A DNA stretch of 64,000 nucleotides from Odontocerum albicorne (GCA_949825065.1 OX463865.1:21189115-21253114), one strand, 5' to 3'. Positions 44,901 through 56,271 are shown, numbered from the stretch's first letter. Made by a program: numbers and translations. The notes: generated from the letters alone by a model not told the origin.

Positions 44901-45360
44901 AAAATCTTACAAAGGTTGTAGATACGTTATATACATCAGCGAGATAATATTAGTTTAGCCAAAACAACTAACTCCCATTACTAAGAAAGCTCAAAATCTT
45001 ACAAAGGTTGTAGATACGTTATATATAGCAGCGAGATAATATTAGTTTAGCCAAAACAACTAACTCCCATTACTAAGAAAGCTCAAAATCTTACAAAGGT
45101 TGTAGATACGTTATATACAGCAGCGAGATAATATTAGTTTAGCCAAAACAACTAACTCCCATTACTAAGAAAGCTCAAAATCTTACAAAGGTTGTAGATA
45201 CGTTATATACAGCAGCGAGATAATATTAGTTTAGCCAAAACAACTAACTCCCATTACTAAGAAAGCTCAAAATCTTACAAAGGTTGTAGATACGTTATAT
45301 ACAGCAGCGAGATAATATTAGTTTAGACAAAACAACTAACTCCCATTACTCAGAAAGCTC
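44901..45360. repeat. 92-bp tandem array, 5 copies
   Basis: Units begin aaaatcttacaaaggttgta at 44901, 44993, 45085, 45177 and 45269, almost identical to one another (for example cagcgag with one t/g change, tagcc to tagac). No open frame. Confidence 0.97.
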
Positions 45361-45829
45361 AAAATACTTTCTTTAAAATCATTATCGGAAATGTTGAAGA
45401 TGTTAATATCCGAGGTCTTATTCAAAAGGGACAGCCCGTGATACAGTAGTTCTTCTTTATCTTTCATTGTGGAATATGACGGAGAAAATGCTCCTCAGCC
45501 AGCATCTAAACTTAATTTCATTTCTTTCGAAAAAAATGATAACCACACGATATTATTTTTTAACATTTAAGAATATAACGAAACAAAACGTCTTCTTTCG
45601 TCTCTAGTTGCCATACTACTCTACTGAGGGGAGAATTATCAAGTTTGAACTGTTACATCCCTTAACGGTTTAACCCATGCGGTAGGCTGGCGTCGTACTT
45701 GTCCATAAACCCCCTTTCGAACTTGTTTAGGCCGACAACTTTGGATCTTAGTCGTGGTACATTCGACTTCCATTGGAAAGAAGAAAAAATACTCAAATGC
45801 ATACATACAACCACTATTTCACAAATCTT

Positions 45830-46190
45830 TGATTGCTAACAGCAGTATTCTAGTGCGAACTATATTGTATGGGAGTGAAATGTGGACGTGTTTAATTAAA
45901 TACGCAGCCGAATAAATGCTGTATAAATTATTGCACTGAGAGAATACATGGATGGAGTGATAATGTATGACATAATACATTATAAGTTATGCATTACAGT
46001 GGACGGTATGGTAGAATAACATCAAAGAAAGCATATTTGGTTCAAGTGAATAGTATTTTGAAAGAAGGATATGTTAATAGTCAGAGCTATCGTTGAAATT
46101 GTTTGGGTATGTAGAAGAGGCGATAGATGTACAAAAGTATGGCTCTCTGTCCTCTGCGTACTCCGACAGGGAAATGGTGAGATGGTATGT
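45830..46190 (+). mobile_element. LINE-A 3' fragment
   Basis: Reads agcagtattctagtgcgaac, NSSILVRTILYGSEMWTC (a conserved V..T.LYGSE.WT block), then atggatggagtgataatgtatgac and the 3' end tatggctctctgtcctctgcgtactccgacagggaaatgg. Frame breaks throughout. Confidence 0.75.
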
Positions 46191-46344
46191 ATGTATAAAC
46201 TGAATGTATTTATTGTAACGTTGCCTGAATGTGGGATTGCGGATTTTCCATCATCGTCAAAATCTGCTCCCGACTTCTGGCATAATTATTATTTGGATAT
46301 TCTCTGCTACTTTGGTAAATAAGAAAGATTTCCTCAAGTAACTG

Positions 46345-46430
46345 TCAGCGGCTGTGGTCTAATGGCTAGCATTCACGCTAATCAAGCGTTAGATCGGTTC
46401 CTGGTTTATTCACTTCCGGGCTATTTTTAC
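46345..46430 (+). repeat. tRNA-like sequence (tRNA-Glu-like head, pseudogene or SINE)
   Basis: Reads gtggtctaatggctagcattc, a very good tRNA A-box region of the Glu/Asp type, then a degraded anticodon arm and ggttcctggtttattc, a weak B box. The acceptor stem does not pair, so a working tRNA is unlikely. Confidence 0.45.
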
Positions 46431-46455
46431 ACCTGAATTTCAACGAATTGTTTAC

Positions 46456-46760
46456 GTGAAATATACTAGCAAATTGTACATAGCAAACTCGTACATAGGA
46501 AACCCTTGGTTGATTGACAAAGTTTTTAATGTACCGGACGATTATTTACGCCATCATGAATTAAGTTTGTTTTCGGTGACGTATTCACGAACTAAGCTGT
46601 TAAGAGCATCATCACTCGCACACGGAATGACCTTGTTTAATGAACTTTCTCATATCGATATCTTCTACTTCTTGGTGAATAAATTGAGGATTTACCTCTT
46701 TTATGATTTTGTGGGTATAACTGAGTCACTTCAAAGGGAAGGATGAGTAACATTGTTCCT
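46456..46760 (+). mobile_element. LINE-C 3' end (C-terminus of ORF2)
   Basis: Reads LIDKVFNVPDDYLRHHE, then FSVTYSRTKLLRASSLAHGM and TLFNELSHIDIFYFLVNKLR, the typical end of CR1/jockey-like LINE proteins (R.N.LR.S...R....YN.L...DIF......FK). An open frame of 96 codons survives, 46456-46746. Followed by an aaaataaaataaaat tail (46851-46872), as expected for a LINE 3' end. Related text at 16925-17150. Confidence 0.75.
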
Positions 46761-47029
46761 GTTGTCATTAATTACAATATGTTATATTTAGACTTAATAA
46801 TTTAATTTTTCTTGTTATTTTATGTAAGTGGAGAAATCTGTATCAAATGGAAAATAAAATAAAATAAAATAATCCTCTTATTGGTGATTTGGAGTATTTT
46901 CACCTCCCATATCTCTCAATAGGTTAAGCTAGTTGAGAGATATCTTAAGGTGGTCACAATAGTCAGAAAACAACGCTATACATAATTATCTGGAAAAAAC
47001 CCAGTTACGTTGAATGTATTCTTATTGTA

Positions 47030-47250
47030 ATTTGTTTTATCAAACACTTTTTTTCCACTTTTTTATAACGGTATAACCCTACCGGTTTCAAGGCTTTCAC
47101 CTCATCATCAGGGGAGCACGAACGAGACTGATTTCAGTCCGAACTGGTACCGACATACACGTTTCTAACGGTAAACATTCGGGCTGGGGTCTGGGTTGAG
47201 GGAGGGAGGAGACAACCTCAGCGAGATTCTTGGAATATATGTGTTTGCCA
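47030..47250 (-). mobile_element. Hammerhead-like retroelement copy
   Basis: Inverted tail (gtaatttgttttatcaaacac) at 47035, core at 47068-47119, then ggtaccgacatacacgtttctaacggtaaacattcggg, shared with 51690-51725. Minus-strand core: cccctgatgatgaggtgaaagccttgaaaccggtaggg. Confidence 0.75.
47068..47119 (-). ncRNA. Hammerhead-ribozyme-like motif
   Basis: Core CUGAUGA, stem II with a GAAA tetraloop, then GAAA and a tiny stem III ending GUA before GGG that can pair with CCC in stem I. A bulged U follows CUGAUGA. See the hammerhead finding for comparison of copies. Confidence 0.55.
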
Positions 47251-47519
47251 GATGTTCACCCCGGTGTATTCTTATTATTTTTATACGCGGTTTCGCTTTC
47301 CACGACATCTAGTGGAACGCAATCTACGCAGGTGGTGGATAATAGTAAGGTAGGCAGTATGGATGGGGGGGGGGAGTAAATTGATAGAACTTTGACATAA
47401 TCGTTTATCTGTACTTCTTATCTCCTCCTCCTGCGCCCCTCTTATCGAATGAGGTAGTTGCTTTTAGAAATAGAGTACCTTGGATAGATTATGTAATTGT
47501 TTGACAATATTTTTTATTT

Positions 47520-48090
47520 TTACTGCCGGAGACCTCCGTAGCCAAGTTAGTCATCATACTGTCATATAGCTCATGACAACGCATCTTGACTCCCATGATA
47601 ACCGCTAATAACTCCTCTTCATCCATCTCTGTATTCCGCGGCTCGGAGGGTAGTTGTTAAGGGTAGTTCAGTTGCGTCTCTCACTTGGTCACACCAACGC
47701 ATCGGGACTCTTCCTCTTGAGCGTCGTCTTTTTACGCTTCCAGTTACTCCAAACTGTTTCCTTGGTCACGAGATATGTGCCCAAAGAATCGGAGGACTTG
47801 CTGAAGTCATATTAGTCACAATCTGTCGGTGATTCTCAGTTCATCGAGAATGGAAGCGTCAGTCCGCCTTGCTGACCATGGAACTCGTAACATCCTTCTT
47901 CAGCACCACATTTCAAACGCATCTATTCTACGTCTCTCGCTTGCTCTCAGGGTCCAAGTCTACGCGCCGTACATGAATATTACGAAGACGAGAGACTTAA
48001 CTAGGTGCATTTTTGTCGTGACGGTGACGGTTGTGCTCTTCCATTTCTTTTTCAGCTTTGACAGCGCATTTTTCGCCACTCTAGTTCTTA
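47520..48090 (-). mobile_element. LINE-B 3' fragment
   Basis: Shifted minus-strand frames give LLRVPWSARRTDASILDELR, LRFFGHISRDQGNSLE, RGRVPMRWCDQVRDATELPL and ALS near the end. This order is the RT tail, FGH block and RW.DQ block of insect LINEs. Text matching the SINE1 head (gagacctccgtagccaag) abuts it at 47528-47548. Confidence 0.78.
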
Positions 48091-48834
48091 GCCAAATTAG
48101 TAAGCCACCTTATTAAGGGTTAAATTCAATATTTTTTATAAGAGTTCCAGTCTGATTTTCATGCAAATGTTTTTTTTTAAAGAAAGTAGCATTGAATGTG
48201 ATTGTGCAACTATACAAGACTCCAAACATCAGGACTACATGCTCGGGGTAAGACCTGATCGATGGCAATGATAGGGTGCTGGGATGTCTGTCTGCCACCA
48301 GAAACACAATTGACGAACATTTAAATAATATTTTTCTTATAGAGAACAAAGTAATTACAAACAGAAAAGGTGAAGGGAATAGAGTAGATTTTTTCCCAAA
48401 TTCAATTCTCCGCCATGTTCAAGTGACAGGTGTTGAATAACGGCCGCACTTATTTCTTCCTATTCAATTTAATTTAATGTGTTTTTATTTTTCTCATTTG
48501 AAGAGAATCAACGTTTAACAGCTTGGAATTATTATTCTTCTGACATTTACGCTTTCCCTTTCCTTTTGCCAGCGGAGCTCAACGCGCTGCGCAAAAAGGT
48601 TAATCAACGGAATAAAAATAAAATGCTCGAATAAAAATTTATTTCAGTACCCGCTAGGTTCTACTGTATCTTTTGTAAGTTATACTGCTAGGTTGTACTG
48701 TATCTGTACCTTTATCAACGCTACAAAGTACTTAATAACAATATTTTTTAAATATAAATAGTGAGTGGTTCGATGAAACCAAATAAAAATATATATTAAC
48801 ACAACTAAACAATTATATGCATGACGTAACAGAA

Positions 48835-48960
48835 CTGCCCTTAACGATCGCCCTTCGAGCCGCGGAGTGCAAAGATGAATGGAGAGGAGTCGTCAGAGAC
48901 TATCATGGGAGTCACGATGCTCAGTCATGAGCTACATAACATGATGATGATGATGATGAT
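48835..48960 (+). mobile_element. LINE-B 3' end with (ATG)n tail
   Basis: Reads ALTIALRAAECKDEWRGVVRDYHGSHDAQS and stop, the same end as the minus copy at 47560-47700, then a gatgatgatgatgatgatg tail (48937-48960). A short simple repeat at the 3' end is common in RTE-like LINEs. Confidence 0.72.
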
Positions 48961-48969
48961 GCAAGTACA

Positions 48970-50345
48970 CAATACAATATAAAAGTGAACGAACGAACGA
49001 AAACGAATTCTTTTATTTATATTGAAAGTTTAGCGTATGTCCTAGTAGGCCGTGCTGATGATTTTGATTTGTTTGTATTTAAAATAAAATACGTCGATTC
49101 AGGAATGCGAAAAAGTGAGAGTGAATAATCGATAAATAGTAAACAGCGATGAATGGTCAAGTGAATAATAATAAGTGCCCTTTATTCATCGATAAGTAGG
49201 TATATATAGAATTTCAGAAAGGGCGCGTGAATGCGTCCGCGGTATATCTCGATCTCACTCCTGCGCGTGCTGAGGTAGTCGCAGACGCTGCGGATAATGC
49301 AGTGGGTAGAATATTTATTGTCGAAACGGTGAGACGGCGCGATATGTTCTCCTTCTACCGTGGAATGCGATGTAAATATTATTTTCGTGTAAACAGTATT
49401 GACGTTCTGGTATGTGACATTTGTACATATCCAGAGGTTGATTCATCGGTCGTTGACCCTGCATGTTGACAATATTTTAGGGACGTGGGTATTCCCTACA
49501 AAAGTAAAAATTACGTGTCATACACGTGTTTAGTCTATTACGTCAGTGATTTCAGGGATTATCTTTTCCACTGTTGTGTCATCTGTGTGTGTGTATGTGT
49601 ATGTGTGGGGGTGTTTATGTGTGTATACTTTGAGGAAGTATAATATTTGTGTAGTTATATTCACTTAAGTTTGTTTATGGCCCCTCCCCCTCCCAGCTCA
49701 ATATGTCGTCGAATACCCGAGATGTTATGGCCAACGTATGCAAAGTGATTCTGTCTTACGTCGGCGGCCCTAGTGTCGTGTATATAATATTTTCTGTTTA
49801 ATAAAAGTTCGTTAATTTAAAAAAAAATAACTAGAAAACAAATATTGAAACGTGAAAGTGTTTGCTTTTGACCCTACAATATAGTATCTAGTTTGACCGC
49901 ACCTGGTCTACTCGTATTTGCTCCCTTCTTGGAGCGGACATTATCACGCGAAGCTATAAAACTACCCCGACACATTGTCCTCTACCGGAATAACATATAA
50001 TATAATGTCCTGTCACTGAGAATGGGAATGTTTTATTCTTTTCACGCTACATGCAATAATCACGGAAGGGCCGGGAAATGATAAATGCGCGTAAAACGTT
50101 TAAATATGAAAATATGACAAATTTGTAGCAATATTGCGCCCTTTCGTACCGCTGTTAATTGATGGATCATTTAGTTAGCGGAGCTGTTGGTTAAACTGTG
50201 ACATTTTAACTCGCTCCGTGTGAACAATGCGTGAATAATAAATAGGTCGGTACTTAATCATTTTTTTAATATGAAATTATGGTTATGGGTGTAGATATAA
50301 AAATGAATTTATCCAAAAAGATCCAAATACACATGCCGTACGGAT
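48970..50345. other. No gene recognised
   Basis: A TG-rich patch at 49584-49630. The block cgtgtttagtctattacgtcagtgatttcaggg (49528-49560) recurs at 54598-54635, marking a further dispersed repeat. Open frame 49227-49469 unrecognised. Confidence 0.4.
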
Positions 50346-50356
50346 ATCGTTTAGTG

Positions 50357-50649
50357 CAAGAGTTCCCAAAGTGGTCGATTTGAGTTTTCTAGGGGTCGAT
50401 AGTATCAATAAAAAAATTTAGGTGTCGACAACAGCAAAAAAAGACCCCCTTACTACTGCTATTTGTTTGTTACTTCAAAATATCTATGATTTCAATAGGT
50501 ACCTAATTGAGAAGTAAAATAATTAAAAAAAAAACTTTTTTTTTATGAAAACACGTTACACACCAAACTTGTGAAATTACTAGGGGGTCGACGGTTTTAA
50601 AAGTTTTTGGTAAAGGGGTCTGCGGCCGAAAAAAGTTTGGGAACTTTTG
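50357..50649. mobile_element. Non-autonomous hAT element with perfect 8-bp duplication
   Basis: Flanked by gtttagtg at 50349-50356 and 50650-50657. Ends caagagttcccaaag and (complement) caaaagttcccaaac. Length 293 bp, no transposase. All three traits are those of the hAT superfamily. Confidence 0.95.
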
Positions 50650-50991
50650 GTTTAGTGGCTGATTAACATAAATTAAGTTTTCAATAAAGCGTGTCATTCT
50701 GGAACCACCATGGTGTTGGTAGGATTAATGAGGAGAGACGAGTATAACATGAAAAAATACGGTATATATTGTAAAAAATACATTTAAAATAATTGTAAAT
50801 ATATAGGAAAAAACTTTAAGGGCGTAATCAGAAAATGTCAATTCACAAACCTCTTGCAGCATAGGAAAAATACAAGAATAGATAAAAAAAAATCTATTAA
50901 AAAGCAGTAAAAAAACTTGTATGCGTCTTCGAAAGACACGTGAGGTCCCATCTCAATGTTTGGACATTCGGAAGTGCCTTTTCAGATACTC

Positions 50992-51110
50992 CTAATAGGT
51001 CAACAAACTAATTCCCTAATAGGTCAACAAACTAATTGCCTAATAGGTCAACAAACTAATTCCCTAATAGGTCAACAAACTAATTCCCGAATAGGTCAAC
51101 AAAGTAACCA
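50992..51110. repeat. 24-bp minisatellite, about 5 copies
   Basis: Unit ctaataggtcaacaaactaattcc with minor changes. Divisible by three, so it opens a spurious frame (IGQQTNSL). Confidence 0.95.
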
Positions 51111-51608
51111 AAAATTCCGAGTCTGCAGCGTACTCATTTTCGTCCCTATAAAGTCTAGATAGGGGAGAATTCGTTCTATAATTCTTATATTGAAATGCTT
51201 CTTGTAGAGTCTGGTCATTGCATATTCTATAAGTTCACCCTTCCTGTTCCTGTTGGCTCTCTAGCTCCATAAGACTTTTAGTTCACCAAGATTATGTAAA
51301 TATTGCCAGCTGGCGTTCCATAGAGCCAACTTTAGAGAAGGAAATCGACTGTTTGTTACGTACGAGTATCGCTGTCCAATAGTTTATTATTCCTCACTGT
51401 TATTTAGTCAACAATTCACACTGGAAATCATTTAGCTTTTCGTTCCGGTTCACTTCAATGTTTTCTTTTTAGCGGAATATTATGTGATGCATTTATAGCT
51501 GGTTGTAAACCTTTTCCAATATATCTTAATTTTCGTACAATTGTATCAACATTGTTTACACTTTGTAATTTATTTTATCAAACACTGTTTATTGCACCTT
51601 TTTGTAAC

Positions 51609-51658
51609 GGTATAACCCTACCGGTTTCAAGGTGCACACCTCATCTTCAGGGGAGCAC
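51609..51658 (-). ncRNA. Hammerhead-ribozyme-like motif
   Basis: Minus-strand core cctgaagatgaggtgtgcaccttgaaaccggta. Stem II pairs aggt with acct around a GTGC loop. Confidence 0.5.
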
Positions 51659-52055
51659 AAACAAGACTGAATTCTTTTCCAACTGGTACCGAAATACACG
51701 CTTATAACGGTAAACATTCGGATTGGGACTGGGGGCTGCGGGAGGCATGGGAGGACCTCGGCGAGCAGCGTAGAGATTCTTGGTATATATGTGTTTGTCA
51801 CATGTTCACCTCGATGCAGTGACTTAGAAATTTCTAGGGCCTCTAATCTACCCAATTTATTTCCGTTACTACTGGACAGATTAGAGGCCCTAGAAATTTC
51901 TAAGTCAGTACATCGATCCGAACATCTGGTAAATACATATATTCCAAAAATGTCTCCGATCCTGGCCGAAATTGTCCCATGCCTCCCTTACCCCTCAGTC
52001 CCCAACCGTTGAAGCGTGTATATCTGTGCCAGTTCGAACATAATTTAGTTTTCTT

Positions 52056-52110
52056 TGTACTACCCTGAAGATGAGGCGAAAGCCTTGAAACCGGTAGGGT
52101 TATACCGTTA
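52056..52110 (+). ncRNA. Hammerhead-ribozyme-like motif
   Basis: Plus-strand core cctgaagatgaggcgaaagccttgaaaccggta. Stem II pairs aggc with gcct around a GAAA loop, a C-G in place of U-A in other copies. Confidence 0.55.
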
Positions 52111-52209
52111 CAAAAAAAGTGGAATAAACAGTGTTTGATAAAATAAATTACAATGTCTTTAAAGTTACACAACGTTAATGCCTTAACTATAAACAATAAA
52201 TTGTTTACA

Positions 52210-52850
52210 CTCAAAATTAAATATATAAATTCACATTATTACTCAATTTCCCTGTTAATATATGGATGCAAATGAGGGTTTCCCAACAAACGACACATTT
52301 GGGCACCCCAAAAATGTCAACAGAGGCAAATCAGGTAAATAATGAAAATTTGATGGTATCATGCAGTATCAAAATATGAAATTTTGAAAAGAGCAAACTA
52401 CTGTAGCGTCGAGGTTCTGGTGTCGCGTGCTCTACTGCTATGGTCTGAACACGTAGTACGCAAGCCTGAATATAAACTTTCAATAAATATTCTCTATGGT
52501 GTGCTGACGGAAGGGAAAAGAAAGCACGGTTGACAGCGCAAGAGATATAAGAGCGTACTGCACGAGACGCTTAAAAACATTAATGCTCAACATAACTCGG
52601 AGCAAACAACACTGGATAGAGCCAAATGGCATATAACTGTGGCTAGTTATCAGCGACCCAGTGGAGAATTAAAGTACTGTGAAACTCCTTGCCCTATACA
52701 TGAATGCAACAAGATTTGACTATAAATTGGTTTCCATAGTCATCCCCAGTGGGTATCCCACATCAAGGAATCAATTTTTTTTGCCTTTATTATACTTTTC
52801 ATGGGTAATGGGCATTCATTCATTCACACGTTGTATTTTATTCGCTTTCG
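52210..52850. other. No gene recognised
   Basis: Contains the 52715-52880 block shared with 44175-44330. No coding frame recognised. Confidence 0.4.
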
Positions 52851-52854
52851 CCGT

Positions 52855-53040
52855 ATACAGTACACCCTGGCTGATTTATAGCCATGTATCTTCCAATAAT
52901 GTTGGCAATCTCCTCCAACGAACCAGATAGGTCTTGAACAATTGTTAAATGAAAATCAGACTAGAACTCTTGAAAAAATCAGAAACCAGCGGGAATCGAC
53001 CCAGTGACCCCCGAATCGAAAAAAAAACGCATTATCAACT
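52855..53040 (-). mobile_element. SINE1 copy, diverged
   Basis: Inverted order: tail tacaccctggctgatttatag, body tcttccaataatg...gaaaatcagactag, head accagcgggaatcgacccagtgac. The A-box side is replaced by a poly-A stretch. Confidence 0.7.
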
Positions 53041-53044
53041 TTCG

Positions 53045-53345
53045 CTGTGACGAGATTCTTCCATCGCCTATTTCACATACATACACCTTCTCCCACTCAT
53101 GCTTTCATTGTAAATGTATTTATTTAGTATTTCTGCTCATCCGTCTAACATATCCAAAGAACCGCGACACATTTTTTAAAAATCTTAATGCATCAGTTTT
53201 TAGCTCACATTTACCCTTAATAATATAAGTTTTTATTCTGTTATACATCGACGCATTATATATTCTTATCAGTCATGCATATCCATCGCATTTACTCGGC
53301 TCTTTTAATCCATTTCCGAAGACAATGCTGTCTCCCAGCCACGCT
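53045..53345 (-). mobile_element. Possible LINE-A fragment
   Basis: The plus strand reads gcatcagtttttagctcacatttacccttaataatataagtttttattctgttatacatcgacgcattatatattctt, in the same order as the inverted LINE-A stretch at 6900-6990. Highly diverged. Confidence 0.4.
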
Positions 53346-53394
53346 CTTCTATATGTTTGATTCACAAATTCGGATATGTTGAAGGGTTACCATG

Positions 53395-53590
53395 AATTAT
53401 ATTGTAACCTGACGGGATCACTACCATGTGGCAATCTCTTCCAACCATATAGAAAACTGTTAAAGATGCCGTAAGTGAAAACCAGACTGAAACCCTTTTT
53501 AAAATGATTCGGGTTCCGACGATAATTGAACCCGTAGCGCCCTGGTTGATAGTGGAGTCTTACTAACTAGGCCACAGTGGTCGTCATTCA
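53395..53590 (-). mobile_element. SINE1, full length
   Basis: Inverted: tattgtaacctgacggg, catgtggcaatctcttccaacc, gtaagtgaaaaccagactgaaaccc, ataattgaacccgtagcgcc (B box) and cttactaactaggccacagtggtcgtc (A box). Confidence 0.82.
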
Positions 53591-53599
53591 TCCTGTCAA

Positions 53600-54870
53600 T
53601 TAAGCTTTTTCTAGTTGGCGTTGTTTCTAGAATTCCCACCTGTATGTATTTTCAGTCCGCGTCCACTCAGACCTACCGCAAGGTGAGTCGCCTTGCGTGG
53701 GCTGGGCCACCGTCTCAACAGCAGTCGCTACTAGATTTATTGTGGTCCACCTGATCTGAACACACTTTCTGTGGAATGTGTCAGACTCGAAAGATTGATG
53801 GACGCCGCACCAGACTTCGTACGTAAATAGAGAAGGAAAATGTAATTTTTTTTAAATGATTGCCATTTTTCGTTTCTTCATTGGCTGTCTCTAGAGGGGG
53901 CTTACTTGAATTTCTCTAAAGCTTATTTTACTTATTCATATACTTGATTGTAGAATATGCAATACGTCAATTCCTTCCAGCTAAGTAGACAAAAGTTACG
54001 TAGATTAGTGCTAATTGCTGGTTGAAAGGCAACAACGGTGTCGAGATAGGAAATTATGTCGTTTCTGCCAACCCCGACATGGAAATGGCGTGATGATATT
54101 GTAAATGTTATTTATTGACTTTTCAAAGTCGTGAACAAAATTAAAATGAATATTTTTTCAATATCTCAGGCAATTTGTTTTGTTTTCCACTTTTCATACC
54201 GTACCAACGTGATTAAAAAAATGTTGGTTGAATATATTTTTTGTATGATTATAATTCATTAAGTTTTATATTTAATATCCAAGCAATTTTTGTTTTTTTT
54301 TATCAAGAAAAGTTATCAAACTTTAGTCCGTTGTTGTTATTCACGAAACCAACAACCTCATTAGACTATTACATGTTGTGCGAATACTCCGCATGTAATT
54401 TTCTTGCGATAATCTTAAGATACTCTGAAGAAGAAGTAGGTATGTCTCAAAATTGAATTCGCCATTCTCTAATCAAAGTGAATAACGAGCATCCTTAGAT
54501 ACTTAGATAAAATGATTTACGCTTTGTAAACGGACTAGAAAACGACCGAAGACAAGTTCTATTATTTATATTGAAAGTAAATATGACGTGTCACCCACGT
54601 GTCAAGTCTTTTATGTCAGTGATTTCAGGGATCCAACGGATCGATTTGTTTAACTTAGTCGAAATTAAATAACAGGTAAAGGTCAAATTACTATTAGAGC
54701 ACGCTCATGCCGTGACCTTCACAACTATCAACAAATGTAAGCAGGGAAGTTGATAATCGGATATCAAGCTCTGTCCTATATCTGCCTACCCTGACAGAGA
54801 AATATGTATGTTTGTGTTATTAATAAATGTGGAACTTCGAGAGACGATATAGATGCAGAGTTCTTTTTCG
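53600..54870. other. No gene recognised; short LINE-A 3' remnants
   Basis: Remnants of the LINE-A end occur at 54035-54100 (cgagataggaaattatgtcg, accccgacatggaaatggcgtgatg) and 54755-54815 (ctgtcctatatctgcctaccctgacagagaaat). The dispersed block cacgtgtcaagtcttttatgtcagtg lies at 54596. Confidence 0.45.
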
Positions 54871-54877
54871 TTTAAAT

Positions 54878-55112
54878 CGCGAGTACTTGGACGCAGCGCC
54901 CGTTTTAGTCGCGAGTACTTGGACGCAGCGCCCGTTTTAATCGCGAGTACTTGGACGCAGCGCCCGTTTTAGTCGCGAGTACTTGGACGCAGCGCCCGTT
55001 TTAGTCGCGAGTACTTGGACGCAGCGCTCGTTTTAATCGCGAGTACTTGGACGCAGCGCTCGTTTTAATCGCGAGTACTTGCATACAGCGCCCGTTTTAA
55101 TCGCGAGTCTGA
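54878..55112. repeat. 32-bp GC-rich minisatellite, about 7 copies
   Basis: Units cgcgagtacttggacgcag cgcccgttttaat start at 54878, 54910, 54942, 54974, 55006, 55038 and 55070, the last diverged (gcatacagc). Not a multiple of three. Confidence 0.96.
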
Positions 55113-55139
55113 GTACTCTGCACCTTTTTTTAGCAAAAA

Positions 55140-55620
55140 TTACACATTTTTCCTGCTGGGATAGGCATAAAGGACAGAGCGCGATACTTTTCTATCTTGA
55201 AACACATATTTCGTCTCTTCCACGTTCATACACCTCATAGGACTCTTACAGTTTCTCTTCTTACATTTCCTTCTTCCAAGATATCGTACTTTTCTCAGTC
55301 TTCATTCATTATGTATTCTGTCATACATTCTCGCCCCATATATTCCTCTCAGTGTATTTCCGCAACATTTAGTCGGCTCCTTTCAGTCATTTTCCACCTT
55401 CAAGTTTCAATCCCATATATCAAAGTTGGCACTGAAGTACTGTTATAGACTATTATCTTAGTACATTAGGTACTATTAGGTCCGAGTATTTATGTTTTAA
55501 TACCCCATTGACTTTATTTACTATCGCTACATCCCTCGTAACTCCGCCATCCTACGAGAAAATACTACCTAAGTAGCAAAATTATTTGCTCTCAATTTTA
55601 TCACTCGCCCACATATCGCA
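55140..55620 (-). mobile_element. LINE-A 3' fragment
   Basis: Plus-strand text gggataggcataaaggacagagcgcgatacttttctatcttgaaacac is the inverted 3' end. Further on, ctgtcatacattctcgccccatatattcctctcagtg and aagttggcactgaagtactgttatagac match the inverted LINE-A order at 6955-7085. Frames broken. Confidence 0.75.
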
Positions 55621-55629
55621 TGTACTTAC

Positions 55630-56095
55630 TTAAATTGTACTTATGTCATTGTTTATTGTTATTTTTTTTATTTTTTTTCATTCCGTATTATCAAGAGGTG
55701 TATATGATAAATGTATGGAAGCGGATAAAGATCATTGTGATTTTTTCAGTCTGGATTTATTGCGTTGGCGTAAGTGCTCCATCCTTATCGATGTTTAAGT
55801 ATAAACTAAAGAAGAATTATTGCGAGTAGTATCAAAATATTCCTTGTCCTTAACTCCCACCCTAATCCCTATTTTCCTTGATATATATTTTAAAATTTTT
55901 CGTACTTTTTCTGAAATATCTTTTTTATACATTACTTTAAGGAGGCCTTCATGGATACGAATAATAATTCTGAGTAATTTAAAGTAGGTTGATTGAAAAA
56001 TATGTTTTAAAGCTATAAACTTTTTAGGTGTATTTGCAGGAGAGTGTTAAATAATAAATAATAATTAGTTAAATTATAATTAGTTAAATAAAAAA
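55630..56095. other. No gene recognised
   Basis: AT-rich with T runs; small duplication of attagttaaat near 56065-56090. Confidence 0.4.
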
Positions 56096-56098
56096 TAA

Positions 56099-56245
56099 TG
56101 AGAGACCGCAGGCTAGATTGTCGGACGATATAAGACGGGCCGCGGGGGTGAGGTGGATGCCTTGTGCCCGAGATAGGGTGTTGTGGAAGACCGAAGGGGA
56201 GGCCTACATCCAGGGATGGATCCAAAACGGCTGAAAAAGAAGAAG
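56099..56245 (+). mobile_element. LINE-E 3' end
   Basis: Plus strand reads RLDCRTI-like filler, then RRAAGVRWMPCARDRVLWKTEGEAYIQGWIQNG and stop. The pattern D.I...AG..W...A.DR..W...GEAY.Q.W ends many insect LINE ORF2 proteins. Followed by an agaagaagaaagaagaaa tail. Confidence 0.75.
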
Positions 56246-56271
56246 AAAGAAGAAATAATATAAATAAGGTG

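Larger units (their letters stand above)
51545..52160. mobile_element. Head-to-head pair of hammerhead-like retroelements (foldback)
   Basis: Left copy inverted: tail at 51562, core 51609-51658. Right copy direct: core 52056-52110, tail to 52155. Between them a perfect 30-bp inverted repeat, tgacttagaaatttctaggg... at 51820-51849 against 51878-51907, with a 28-base spacer. The right copy is followed by ttaatgccttaactataaac, as at 22262. Confidence 0.85.

Noticed and set aside
46345..46430. Functional tRNA-Glu gene
   Set aside because: A-box region is excellent, yet the anticodon arm is degraded and acceptor ends do not pair.
47365..47374. Run of ten G as a possible structural signal
   Set aside because: A single homopolymer without further G-runs; slippage or sequencing noise is sufficient.
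49584..49630. TG-rich stretch as a telomere- or Z-DNA-type element
   Set aside because: Short and irregular; no repeat unit of note.
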